A DNA stretch of 64,000 nt from Paramyrothecium sp. XJ0827 (Eukaryota > Ascomycota > Sordariomycetes > Hypocreales > Stachybotryaceae). Of this stretch, positions 11,396 to 22,129 are shown one piece after another (positions within the stretch are counted from its first letter, which is position 1; each line of letters opens with the position of its first letter). The notes under the pieces are model-generated. The model had not been told where the DNA came from. It saw only the letters and a list, made by a program, of their open reading frames with translations, and searched no databases. The stretch lies in contig JAJFPB010000011.1 in NCBI GenBank assembly GCA_020881915.1, forward strand, positions 744,001 to 808,000, given 5' to 3'. A program made the position numbers and the translations under genes.

Positions 11396-11568
11396 AGAGG
11401 ATGAAGGGTAGAGAGCTATTGTACGCCATATGTGCCAACAGGGCTGAACCGAGGACAGCCATTATCTTAGCTGTTTAGGGGGGACTACTTTCAAAATGGT
11501 TGGACTGAATCTACACTCTTTCTGGCGGTTTTACATCCATACCAAGGTTCACGAGAGCCTCCTAGAAC

Positions 11569-12206
11569 CAGTGAAGTAAATAGTGCAAAATACCGTATAC
11601 GATATTTTTTCAACCCTACACTGCACTGGATTGTTTAGGAATTGGGCGAACTGCACGGTATACGGGATTGCACTGTATTTGAACAATATCATATTGCAAT
11701 ATCATATGGCACGGCATGTAAAGAGCCGCACAGTCTAAGCATATAACTAACCCATTTGGCTAAGGTTGAGTATCTCACTTGTGTTTGGCGATGGATTAGA
11801 TAAGCTACCTATTCAACATCACTCCTATTGTTTACATGCTATGGCTTGTATTATCTGGTAGAATGTTTGAAGACCCCTGTTGTTCATCCTCTTCTATTAT
11901 TGCTGTATCCAAAACAAGTCCAACGTCGTCAACCCAAGCCACTTTATGAGTCCTCGACCAGGACTTTATGCACTCAATTGCCTCAATTATGTCAATTTCC
12001 AGCCGATTTCTGCGATCTTGGAGGGTGATTTTAGTGTCAGAGAAGAGGCGTTCCGGCTCGGCAGACATAGCTGGAATTGACAAAAGATCGAGCGCCATTT
12101 TGGAAAGGTTTGGATAGAGCGTTTTGTTGTGTATCCTCAAGCCACCACTTTCGTACATCCTTGACCTTGATTCTTGGGGCCGATATATAATTCTGATACT
12201 CATCAA
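11569..12206 (-). pseudogene. hAT transposase C-terminal fragment with 3' terminus
   Basis: Reading leftwards from 12206, 'DEYQNYISAPRIKVKDVRKW' shifts frame near 12130 to 'YPNLSKMALDLLSIPAMSAE', the hAT dimerisation motif, ending near 11832. The 3' terminus is CAGTGAAGTAAATAGTG at 11569, followed inward by 'cggtat'-type subterminal words. The upstream part is cut off at 12206, where a second copy of the same terminus begins. Confidence 0.75.
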
Positions 12207-12353
12207 CAGTGAAGTAAATAGTGTGGCCGTAAATAAGACAATATCATATTCAATATCGTATTGCCTACACGGTATTTTTATACCGTGCAGTGCAAGCAAC
12301 ACCGGAAACCGTGCAATACAGTGCATGGTCGTTCAAATATCGTATAAATATGA
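12207..12353. mobile_element. Second copy of the CAGTGAAG hAT end
   Basis: CAGTGAAGTAAATAGTG recurs at 12207 in the same orientation as at 11569, followed by 'aatatcatattcaatatcgtattg' and 'cggtattttt...accgtgcagtgcaa', which correspond to words in 11590-11720. It is a separate, partial copy of the same hAT end. It interrupts the transposase fragment on its left and is itself interrupted by pogo-1 at the TA at 12354. Confidence 0.55.
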
Positions 12354-12355
12354 TA

Positions 12356-14215
12356 ACGTACATGCATAACGAGTGGATCAACATAACGAATGGATCAAAA
12401 ATCCTAACCGCTAGGATAGTAATCTTAATAAAAACACAACAGACCATTTGATCAATTAAAACTAATCGCTATGCTCTTGTCCAGAGACCTCTATCTCTGC
12501 CTTGCATGTTCGAACATTATGCCCTGTCTTGCCGCAAATGCCACAGCCCCTTGGCCTCGGTTGCCATGACCTCCCTTGACCGCCTCTTCTCGACGATTCG
12601 GCCACTACCTGACTATCTACTTCTATTTGATCAATTGATGCCTGACCTTCGTCTATAGTCATCGTCCCTCCATTACGTAGGCGTTTCTTTTTTCCCCTCC
12701 GGCGCCGGCTTAGTATTGCATTTGCCTCTCGAAGATCCTTAACCTCTGACTCTAATAGAGCCATCCTATGGATAATTGCCTTCGTTCCCTTAGAAAAAGA
12801 CTTTAATGCATCAACAATTGATGCTGGAGAACTGCTCTTATGTCTTCTAATTCGTCTCTCAATGAATTCGGATTGAGATTCGGTTTCTCTTACTGTCTTG
12901 GGGGGTTCGTGAGGTCCAAGGGGCAGGAAGCTCTGGCTCATTTATAGCAGGCGTTGGAGTTCGTAATCGAATATCAAGCTTCGAGATCACATGGTTCGCA
13001 TCTAAAGGAGTAAGTCCAGCTCCTTTAAAGCCTCCCTGAATATTCGATTTGGTCATTATGACTTGGTGTGCAGCGTAGAAGGCGGGAAAGAACTCGGTCT
13101 TGAAATGTGTGTTATAGAGCATTTGATCAAATGCTCTATTTCTTGACCATAAGCCTTCTTAAGCGGCCCAAAGCAGCCCACATCAAGCGGCTGGAGTAAA
13201 TGAGATGAATGAGATGGCATACAGAGCGTAATAATCTTATTCTCCTTGCAGAAATCCTCAAAAGCGACCGAATGGTGGCTCTCATGCCCGTCAAGGATCA
13301 GAAGACGATAGGCACCATTTGATCTTCTAATTGAATGCCGATTGAAGTGCTTTAGCCACTGGAGGCCTGTCTCATTATCGGTCCAGCCATTCTTAGTGGT
13401 TGCAATAGCCCAATCGCCCGGGAGGTTGCTTTCGCGATACCAGCTAGAGAGGTGATATTGGCCTGCCACAATGATGAACGGCGGCAGCGCCCACCCTTCA
13501 GCATTGATCGATTCAATCGCTGTAACCCACTCACGGTTTCCGGGCTGGACCTTTTTAGGGTTCGCACGCCTTTCTGCGCCTGTAACGACCATCCCGCTCA
13601 TAATAACGCCCATCATAAAGCCTGTCTCATCAAAGTTGTATATATCATTTGATCTTATGCCATACTTCGCGATTGTATTCGCCACAAGCTCAAACCACGC
13701 GTTTATCGCGATTGGATCTTCGCATTTGGCCCTCTGGTAGTCATATCTGCGAAAGAAACGCGTTCTGAGCTCTGGTTGCCGCTTAATAAAATTCGAGGCC
13801 CATCGTGGCCCAACAGGAGGCATATCTCGCTCAGCAAGCAATCGATTTGCCATATCTTCAACACCACAAAGCCGGGGAGGAAATCCTCGCATATCCAGAT
13901 CAAGGATATATTGAACTATCGTCTGTTCCTCAAGATCAGATAGTTTACGTAAATTAGCCTTAGTATCGCGTCGAGAAGGCATGCCTTGCTTGCGATTACG
14001 TAGGCTTGAGAATGGGATCTCGTAGATCTGTGCTGCGCGTCGCAGGCTTAATTTTGGATTAGATTGAAGGGCATGAAGTGCAAGAATAATATTAGGCTCA
14101 TTATTAGAGTTCGGCATCTTAAATTGTTGAGAATCACTTGATGAAATGGTTAGGTTGTAGATTGAGGGATTTTTGATCCATTCGTTATGTTGATCCACTC
14201 GTTATGCATGTACGT
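12356..14215 (-). mobile_element. pogo-1: full-length pogo/Fot-like element
   Basis: Perfect 49-bp inverted repeats at 12356-12404 and 14167-14215 start ACGTACATGCATAACGAGTGG and are flanked by the TA duplication at 12354-12355 and 14216-14217. Each TIR contains two 17-bp direct units ('ataacgagtggatcaac' and 'ataacgaatggatcaaa'), likely transposase binding sites. The length is 1860 bp. Confidence 0.95.
12462..14117 (-). pseudogene. pogo/Fot-like transposase with two frameshifts
   Basis: The start MPNSNNEPNIILALHALQS at 14117 leads into a psq/CENP-B-type helix-turn-helix region ('LSLRRAAQIYEIPFSSLRNR'). The DDE core follows: 'IYNFDETGFMMG' (first D), 'YRLLILDGHESHHS' (second D) and 'SHLLQPLDVGCFGPLKK' (third acidic residue as D). 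The C-terminus has a coiled segment and a CCHC knuckle, CGICGKTGHNVRTC. A one-base deletion near 13105 and a one-base insertion near 12900 (CCCCCCAAG where the 26.6 kb copy has CCCCAAAG) break the frame. The family is Tc1/mariner superfamily, pogo clade. TIRs and TSD are intact, so the element might still be moved in trans. Confidence 0.9.
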
Positions 14216-14541
14216 TACAACGTCCGTACGTCTGATATATCTGAATGGAGAGCAGCTACCCTAGATACGCCGGATTATCTGTATGTTCCGGCTCCGGAAA
14301 GCGTGACTCTCCCTAGGAAGCCACGATGTTACAGAGGTCAGCCGAGCTGATTGGTCCTGGACCCTTGCCTGCCGGGGTCTCAGGTAGAGGCGAATACGAA
14401 GGTAGATCACCCCTTTTGTCTACCTCTCGCTCTGATACGATGTAGATTTAGCCAGAGGAACAAAGCAAGCCTTGGGTCGTCAGGAACGCATCTTGGCTGT
14501 TCAGTTTCAAGCTATCTACATGTTCTACTTACTATAATCTA

Positions 14542-17236
14542 ATGTCCGAAACCACTTTGAAAGGCAGCATTGTCAGCAGCCCGTCGCCATCGCCACCACC
14601 TACGTTTCCTCGTCTCGGGTCCCGACCCAAGAGCATCGCCAAGCAGTATGCTGCAGCTTTGGCTCTGGCCTCGACTACCGATTCTTCCGTTGACGACCTT
14701 CACAAGATTACCTGGGGCCAAAGATGTTTCGTCATTGCGAGCCTCTTAGATAGGAGGAAGAGCAGAGGCCGGCGAAGCTGGATAGGAAACTATGGCTGGT
14801 TCCTGGCAGAATTGAAGAGAGACAATACATCTAGCGGAGATATTTGGTGTTGCCGACTCTGTGATGACAAGGGCGCGCCACGATTCTTTAATGCTCAGTC
14901 GACATCCTCGGCACAAGCTCATCTTACAAGTTGTCGGACTTTCCCATCTCCAGGCTATCACTGACGGTTTCAGAGCTCATAGGATCACCGAGACATTCGA
15001 ACCGGGTTCATTCGACGATTCGTCAGTTCTGGATCTTCAAAGAAGCGCATCCAAGAAACGGCCAGCCTCTTCTTCCCTGGTTCATCCCCGAGCGAAAAAG
15101 GCACGGATCAGAGAACTCTCAGTTGGCCATATTATTGATTCCAATCTTCCCTTCTCTACCTTCGAGAGTACCTACCTACAAGAGCTGATTCGTCAGTTAG
15201 ACTCAGATCTTTATGCTCAGATGCCCTGGGGTCGAACTTCAGCCAAGAAAAAATTGGAGGACATACTCTCTTTGAAGAAAGCTGCCGTGGCCCGTCAGGG
15301 AGGAGCTTGACGAAGCCGTCACACAGATACACATCAGCTTCGATCTGTGGACGTCTCCAAATAGACTAGCTTTCATTTCGATATTTGGCCACTTCATTGA
15401 TCGGAGTAACTCACACCAAAGTCGGCTACTTGCTTTCAGGAGGCAGATTGGATCTCACGCTGGCGAGAATATCGCATACACTGTAAGAAATGTTGTCCGT
15501 GATTGGGGGATTGATCGCAAGATTGGGGTCTCGATCTGTGACAATGCAGCTAGCAATGACGTTTGCTTGCGAAACTTCTACACGAACCTCAATGCCTCGA
15601 TAACTCGAGCGGATGCGGAGGCACGAAGGATGCGATGTTTCGGGCATATTTTAAACCTCGTCGCCCAAGCTTTCCTCTATGGAGATGATGCAGCTTCTTT
15701 TGAGCTTCAATCCGAGGCTTATGGCATGCTGGAGCGGGTCGAGGAAGACCTCGAACATTGGCGAGCCAAGGGCCCGGTTGGGAAGCTTCATAATACTGTG
15801 AAGTTCATCCGAGCCTCTCCGCAGCGTACCGAAGCATTCAAAGCGCATGCCAGGGAACAGGAGGAAACAGACATCTATAAGCTTGCGGAAGAGTCAACAG
15901 CTGAGCTGGAAGTGATACAGAACAACGCTACGAGGTGGAACTCGACCTACATGATGATCGAGCGCGCTTTGATCAAGCAGTCTGAGCTCAATAGCTTCAT
16001 CCAAGATTTAGGGCTAGAAGCAGACGCCTCAAAAAGGGTTCCCATGGCCGACATTCTGACCTCCGATGACTGGAAGGTCCTCAGGGAAGTTAGCCATATT
16101 TGGAGCCGGTCTACAATATGACAATGAGAACACAAGGATGGGGTACAAGTGGAGGCCACGGCCGGCTCTGGGAGGTCATGACAGGGCTGGAGTATATTCT
16201 GGAACATCTAGAAGATTGGAGGCTTCTCTACGAGGATGAAACTGCAAATCATGCCACGGAGGAAAGACGTAGAGCTCAGGGGGAGGAGCTTGAATCGGTT
16301 GCGGATACGAAGTCAATGTCTGCGCGGCCATCTGTAGTCGGGCAAACTCGAGGGCGACCCTTGCGCCAATCACGACTACCATCGCGACTCCCAGGGTTTG
16401 AGATCACGCCGTTACACCGCCATCGCGAAACGGTTCTTTCGGCTTGTCCATCCACCAGCCCATTGTTTAACGTAGGTGCTCTTCCTGTACATTCTCGAGG
16501 AGACTACCTGCAGGACGATGCTCGCTCCGTAAGTAACATTGCCAGTATGGAGGGTCAAGAGCGTGCTAGTATCAGGGCAAGCATAAACGCTGCTTGGATT
16601 AAGCTGAACGAATATTATACTCTTCTGGGGCGGTCGCCTCTGTTTGCGGCCTCTGTTGTTCTGAATCCGGACCTTTGCCTCCGGTGGCTCGAGACTAATT
16701 GGACTTCCCCAGAGCAACTGCAATGGCTTCGGGATGCAAAGGATGGCATCAAAGCCTACTTTGAGCGTTGGTACTCTAAAAACGACGATGATGCTTCTGA
16801 GAGTATTTCAGCCACCTCCTCGTTGACGCCCCGACCTGAGCAAAGTAGGTTTGAGCAGTGGGTGAAAAGTCGGCAGCCTAAGCTCTCGGCAACAGGCAGT
16901 GAGCTTGAACGATACTATAGGCTCGAGCCGGAACAGGTAGATGACCCTGTTCTTTGGTGGATTGATCATAGCAATGCTTTTCCGCGTTTAAGTAGATTTG
17001 CATTGGATGTCCTTGCAATCCCGGCCATGTCAACCGATTGTGAGAGAGCATTCAGTCTTGCGAAGCTTACAGTCAGCTCACAGCGACACTCTCTACTTGG
17101 ATCGAGCATTGAGTCGATCCAACTACTGAAGAACTGGATAAGGGGAGGGTGTGTTACTCTGGGGGGCCTATGCTTAAGCAACAAGGCAGTCAGATCCCAC
17201 GGGCAGAATTGTGAGGTTGGGAATAGCTCCACGTGA
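14542..17236 (+). pseudogene. hAT-3 transposase with frameshifts
   Basis: The start MSETTLKGSIVSSPSPSPP at 14542 precedes a BED-like finger (WCCRLCDDKGA). The protein then continues in shifted frames: 'AKKARIRELSVGHIIDSNLP', 'IHISFDLWTSPNRLAFISIF', 'CFGHILNLVAQAFLYGDDA', 'NNATRWNSTYMMIERALI', 'SGGHGRLWEVMTGLEY' and the C-terminal 'PRLSRFALDVLAIPAMSTDC'. Frame breaks lie near 14935, 15300 and 16090. The right terminus is probably the CAGCCCTG ending at 17353, inside an imperfect inverted region (17255-17353) rich in 'atcaatcaaatcag'. No matching left terminus was found. Confidence 0.8.
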
Positions 17237-17353
17237 CCTATTTTATATCAGATATCTATCAATCAATCAATCAGATCAGATGCAGAGGGTAAAGTTTCAG
17301 TTCAGTTCAGATTTACGTCCCCATCTGATTTGATTGATCTGACGGCAGCCCTG

Positions 17354-18473
17354 GCAAAGACGGCTTCGATTCGCTCAAGCTGTCCGAACAGCCCACTCCT
17401 GAGTGCGGCGACAGCCAAGTTCTCGTCAAGCGTAAGTGACGTCGTCACCAGTGTTGATGCAAGGCGCTAACGTGGTTACAGTGCACGCAGCTTCTCTCAA
17501 CGTGAGCCTTGGCTAGCAAGCATGTCGTGGATTGAACAAACACTCACTCTCTGTCATTAGTATCGTGATCTTGTCATTCCCAAGGGCCAGTACCCTTTCA
17601 ACATCATTGACGACGTCGTCCCCGGCTCCGACGGTGCAGGCACCGTTCTCGCAGTCGGTAAGGATGTTCAGCGCTTCAAGCCCGGTGATAAGGTTGTCAC
17701 CGTCTTCCACCAGCACTACATCGGTGGAACCTTGCAAGCCGAGTACGCCAATGCCTCGCTCGGTGGCTCCGCCCACGGTACCCTCCGCTCCGTTGGCGTC
17801 TTCCACGAGAACGGCCTTGTCCACATGCCCTCCTCCCTCAACTTCCGCGAGGCCTCTACTCTGACTTGCGCCGGTGTAACTGCCTGGAACGCGCTGTTTG
17901 GCTTGAGCGACCGAAAGCTTGCTCCTGGCCAATGGGTTCTCACCCAGGGCACCGGCGGTGTCAGCATCTTCGCCGTTCAGTTCGCCAAGGCCGCCGGCGC
18001 CAGGGTCATCGCTACCACCTCGTCCAACGAGAAGGCCAAGCTCCTGGAGAAGCTTGGTGCCGACCACATCATCAACTACCGCGAGGAGAAGGAGTGGGGA
18101 GCCAAGGCCAAGGAGCTCACTGGAGGCGTTGGTGTCGGCCACATCCTCGAGGTCGCCGGCCCCAAGTCCATGAAGCAGAGTTTGGCTGCCATCCGCCCTG
18201 ACGGTGTCATCAGCATCATTGGTTTCGTGGGCGGGTTCGCCCAGGACCAGCCCGGATTCCTCGACTGCCTCACCAACATGTGCATCGCACCGTGGTATCT
18301 TCGTCGGCAGCCGCGTCCAGATGGAGGACATGTGCCGCGCCATTGACGCCAACCCCGACGCTCTGCGCCCCGTCGTTGACCCCAAGACCTTCAGTCTGGA
18401 TCAGCTGAAGGATGCGTACGAGTACCAGTGGTCTGGAAAGCACCAGGCCAAGATTGTTGTTGATATCGAGTAA
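17354..18473 (+). pseudogene. MDR-family NAD(P) oxidoreductase (quinone reductase/ADH-like), 5' truncated
   Basis: Exon pieces are 17354-17431, 17482-17501 and 17561-18473, with introns of 50 nt (GTAAGT...TTACAG) and 59 nt (GTGAGC...CATTAG). The protein runs 'LSEQPTPECGDSQVLVK', 'LHAASLN', 'YRDLVIPKGQYPFNI', a GroES-like fold ('GSDGAGTVLAVG', 'FKPGDKVV'), then the nucleotide-binding loop 'GTGGVSIFAVQFAKAAGARV' and 'LGADHIINY', ending 'KHQAKIVVDIE'. No zinc-ligand set of classical alcohol dehydrogenases is obvious, so a quinone reductase-like role is more likely. There is no start codon: the frame hits a stop just upstream, exactly where the hAT-3 right end is proposed. An extra C near 18292 shifts the frame before the last 60 residues. 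Confidence 0.8.
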
Positions 18474-18875
18474 CGGTCATTTTGAGATAGCGAAATAAAA
18501 GCGATTTGCATTTCTGAATTTTTGGCCAACTTGCTGTGAAGATCATGACGTTTCTCGTAGGCCAATATTGGTAGCATCGTCTTGAAATGGCTGTATTAGC
18601 ACGAACATGCACCCATCAATGATATACTCACATGGTCACAGTCCTCGGTCCTCGTTCCGGTCGGTACACTTCGTTTCAAATCATTGCTTCGCATCGGCTG
18701 ATTCCCAGAAAACGTACAATAGATGCATATCAATTATGCGTACCTCAGGTCACTCTGACTAGACAAAGCAAGAAAAGACAAAGGCCGAAGGCCTTCCCCA
18801 ACAAGAATATATTTCGTCAAAAGTACCTAGATTCCGCGTCTCACATTGCACACAAACAGATTGACTACCCTTCTC
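18474..18875. other. Convergent 3' intergenic region
   Basis: This lies between the 3' ends of the oxidoreductase (plus) and the GPI protein (minus). Only untranslated sequence is seen. Confidence 0.5.
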
Positions 18876-20774
18876 TTAGATGAGCAAGGCTGCAGCTCCA
18901 GCCAGCAAGCCGCCGAAGATGCTCACGAGTGACTGATACTTGCCGGAAGCGGCATTGACAATAACGTGGCCACCGGCAGTCGAATGGCCGCCGACACGGT
19001 TGTTTGCGCCAGCACCAGAGCTGTAGGATCCAGTAGCACCACCTCCGGGGGCACCTCCTGATGGACCGTGAGATCCTTCAGAGCCCCCAGAGCCGCCGAA
19101 AGGTCCCTTGGCACCTTCAGATCCCTGAGACTCCTTCGATTCACCAGAAGATCCTTTGCTCCCTTGAGCTCCATGGGACTCGCCAGATTCTTTACCACCC
19201 TGAGGTCCATGAGCATTTCCAGATTCCTTGCCACCTTGAGGTCCATGGGCTTCGTGGGATTCCTTCGAGCCCGGCGAGCCGTAGGACTCATGATCAGCAC
19301 CAGAAGTGACCTTGGATCCATGAGAACCGCTCTCTCCACCATGATGGCCATGAGAGTCTTCGGAGGAGTGCTCTAGACCCTCATGCTCCTTGGAAGGCTT
19401 GGCATGCTTATTCTTTTCGCACTCGTGGCAAGGTGGCTGAACTGGTGGTTGAACAGGGGGCCGAACAGGGGGCTGGACAGGAGGCTGGACGTGTTTAGCC
19501 TTCTCGCACTCGTGGCAAGGGGCCGGATGAGGCTTTTCAGGGTGTTCAGGATCATGCTTCTCGGTGTGGTGCTCGTCGTGGTGGGCATGATCTTTGCCAG
19601 TCTTCTCCTCGCTCTCGTGCTCCTCGCCATCATGCTCCTTGACATCATGCTCCTTGTCTTCGTGACCCTTGTCCTTGGGGCCCTTGCCCTCGTGGTCTTC
19701 TTCGGTGTGGTCCTTGCCCTCACCTTCCCCGGCATGTTCTTTGCCCTCTTGGTCTTTGCCGGCAGGGCCTTTGCCTTCGGCATCCTTGCCGTCCTGAAAT
19801 TTACCCTTGCCACCCTTGCCTTCTTGCTCCTCGTCGTTTTCCTTGCCACCCTTGCGGTCGCCTCCACGCTGCTCACCATCAGGGCTCACGTCGTCCCCTT
19901 CACCCTTTCCACCCCATGGACCCCTGCCCTTTCCGTTTCCGTTTTCAACTCCACCTTCGTTCCCGTTCAAAGGACCTCTGCCAGGGCCGCCTCTGCCAGG
20001 GCCGCCTCTGCCGGGTGCTCCGTTTTCGTCTCCACCTTCGTTCCCGTTCAAAGGACCCCTGCCAGGGCCGCCTCTGCCAGGGCCGCCTCTGCCGGGTGCT
20101 CCGTTTTCGTCTCCACCTTCGTTCCCGTTCAAAGGACCCCTGCCAGGGCCGCCTCTGCCAGGGCCGCCTCTGCCGGGTGCTCCGTTTTCGTCTCCACCTT
20201 CGTTCCCGTTCAAAGGACCCCTGCCAGGGCCGCCTCTGCCAGGGCCGCCTCTGCCGGGTGCTCCGTTTTCGTCTCCACCTTCGTTCCCGTTCAAAGGACC
20301 TCTGCCAGGGCCGCCTCTGCCAGGGCCGCCTCTGCCGGGTGCTCCGTTTTCGTCTCCACCTTCGTTCCCGTTCAAAGGACCTCCGCCAGGGCCGCCTCTG
20401 CCAGCGCCGCCTCTGCCAGGTGGTCTGTTGGGACCCGATGGCCTGGTTCCGGGCTCAGCCGGCAGAGGGGAACCACCGAATCCAAAGATGGGCGACTCTG
20501 TCGGGTCACCGCGTCCCTGGCAGACCATGCCCTTGGGGCAGCAGAACTGGCTACCACCACGAGTAGGGGTACAGTTGTCGTTGGCAGGGCATCCAAAGTT
20601 AGCACCGGGGCAGCATGTCCAGTCCAGGTTGATGCAAACGGTGCCGCACTGTTGCTGGCGGCGCGACGCGCAGTCACTTCCCATCAGCTGACGCTCATTG
20701 AGGGAAGGATTGGCAGCGGCGAGAGTCAGCCTTGCCAGAGCGGCAAGGATTAAGGTGTAGGTGAGCTTGCTCAT
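18876..20774 (-). CDS. GPI-anchored cysteine-rich cell-wall protein with 27-aa repeats
   Basis: I chose the start at 20774 because it opens with a signal peptide (MSKLTYTLILAALARLTLAA); the frame stays open further upstream but without such a feature. The order is signal peptide, a domain with ten cysteines in C..C..C..CC..C..C..CC..C order (about residues 32-80), a Gly/Pro/Arg tandem array with a 27-residue unit containing 'GRGPLNGNEGGDENGAPGR', and a highly charged K/E/D/H-rich block. Next come two 'PCHECEK' modules linked by PPVQPP proline repeats, a Ser/Gly/His-rich block, and a C-terminal GPI signal (small residues then 'SIFGGLLAGAAALLI'). It has 632 codons, no intron and an intact frame. 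The architecture indicates a wall- or membrane-anchored surface protein; the function is unknown. Confidence 0.85.
   Translation of the reverse strand: MSKLTYTLILAALARLTLAAANPSLNERQLMGSDCASRRQQQCGTVCINLDWTCCPGANFGCPANDNCTPTRGGSQFCCPKGMVCQGRGDPTESPIFGFGGSPLPAEPGTRPSGPNRPPGRGGAGRGGPGGGPLNGNEGGDENGAPGRGGPGRGGPGRGPLNGNEGGDENGAPGRGGPGRGGPGRGPLNGNEGGDENGAPGRGGPGRGGPGRGPLNGNEGGDENGAPGRGGPGRGGPGRGPLNGNEGGDENGAPGRGGPGRGGPGRGPLNGNEGGVENGNGKGRGPWGGKGEGDDVSPDGEQRGGDRKGGKENDEEQEGKGGKGKFQDGKDAEGKGPAGKDQEGKEHAGEGEGKDHTEEDHEGKGPKDKGHEDKEHDVKEHDGEEHESEEKTGKDHAHHDEHHTEKHDPEHPEKPHPAPCHECEKAKHVQPPVQPPVRPPVQPPVQPPCHECEKNKHAKPSKEHEGLEHSSEDSHGHHGGESGSHGSKVTSGADHESYGSPGSKESHEAHGPQGGKESGNAHGPQGGKESGESHGAQGSKGSSGESKESQGSEGAKGPFGGSGGSEGSHGPSGGAPGGGATGSYSSGAGANNRVGGHSTAGGHVIVNAASGKYQSLVSIFGGLLAGAAALLI
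19969..20430. repeat. 81-bp coding minisatellite
   Basis: Units start at 19969, 20050, 20131, 20212, 20293 and 20374, exactly 81 bp apart. The inner units are almost identical and the last is partly degenerate. The repeat lies inside the GPI-protein gene and keeps its frame (27 codons), so copy number can change without a frameshift. Confidence 0.95.
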
Positions 20775-22129
20775 GTTGACAGTTAGCGATCGTGGTTGTG
20801 TAAACGAGTGTAGTAAGAGGCAAATTGCCAAAATGGAAATGTGTAACGAGCGAGAGGCTTGGCAAGGAAACAGCAAGGAGAACTTGGACCGGATGTTGAT
20901 ATTTAACTTGATGCACTGGCGATGGTCCGTCGCGTTGCTCGAGGGCGCTAAACATGTAGCTGGCGGCCTACATTCCAACTCCACAAGCCACTTGGTTTCG
21001 CAGGGCCGTTCCCAACATTGAGCAGGAAGTCCAGAGAAAAGCAAGACATGTCCTATCCCTACCTAGCAGCCGCCACACGCTTGGAACTGGCATGTTCTCG
21101 TCCGTAGATGCATCTATTTTATGCTGCATTGTTGTATGACTGGCCCTGGAGTTTGTTCCCCTGGAAGGAAGGACCACGAAGCCAGCAATGGGTGCAGCAG
21201 GCCTTATAACAGCCTCGAATCATCAAGCTGACGCAGTGCTTCTTTGCGGTGAGAGGCCTGGCACATAAACTCATGTCGTGCAAAACCAAGAGGTAACGTC
21301 TAGATGTTTCGCGCGATGTTGTGCAGGCCGCATGCAAAGCATGATGAAGCCGGGGTCCTCATTGGCCACTCTTCTCAACGAGTAGAAGATGGCTTGGCTA
21401 TGGATTGGGGCTGGTCTCACATTAGCACAACACGTCTACGCAAGGTATGGGACTGCGCAGTCTGGATGGTCGGGGGCGCATACAAGTGAAAAGATTCCAG
21501 ACGACCTTGGACATGTGCGGGTGCCCGCCTGACGGATGCATCTGCTGCTCTCCTGTCGTTGAATGGCTGTGAATTTTTTGCGGAGGGAAATTTTGGCGAC
21601 GAGTTGGAATGGAATGGAATGCTGCCTGGCCGGGAGCCGGTCCCTTTCCACACAGCGCGTTTGCATTCCGCGGGGAGGGAAGGTCGAACCACTTCGCTTG
21701 CATGAGGTGCGCAAGGGATGCGATGCTGGAATCTCCACCCACTGAGCTATACACAATTATCCATCATTTTCGTGTAATTCTCAATTCTCCAACAAGTTGA
21801 TGCTGTTGACGCCGCCAACAGTTTGATGCCTCTTCCCCCGCACATGCTTGTGCTGGGCAAAGCTGCTGCGAAGCCATCCATATACATTCCAGATCTTAAC
21901 CTCGGAACTTGATTTGTTGTCACCGGGTGCAACGTCAAGTCATGCAGTATCGCGCCGCTCCCGGAAAGCTAAGCCAATGGGTTTATCTCTCACTAGAACC
22001 TGGGCGGCTTGCGCGAGCAAGGATCAGGTGTCGCGTATCGTTGCGACGGCGCATGCAGCATGCTCAATCGTTTACTGATGCACTGAGTCAAGAGCTGAGG
22101 CTTATTTTCAGTGGAAAACGAAACATTTA
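20775..22129. other. No gene recognised
   Basis: This holds the upstream region of the GPI protein (about 20775-21050) and then unassigned sequence up to the broken 3' end of the LINE. ORFs here are short and share no motif. Confidence 0.4.

Noticed and set aside
19383..20753. 456-aa plus-strand ORF and two further long ORFs opposite the GPI gene
   Set aside because: They are shadows of a GC-rich tandem repeat whose 81-bp unit keeps several frames open; the minus frame alone has a signal peptide, cysteine domain and GPI tail.
21417..21756. Overlapping 90-110 aa minus ORFs
   Set aside because: Several frames are open at once, none with a recognisable domain, and no start context; chance ORFs.
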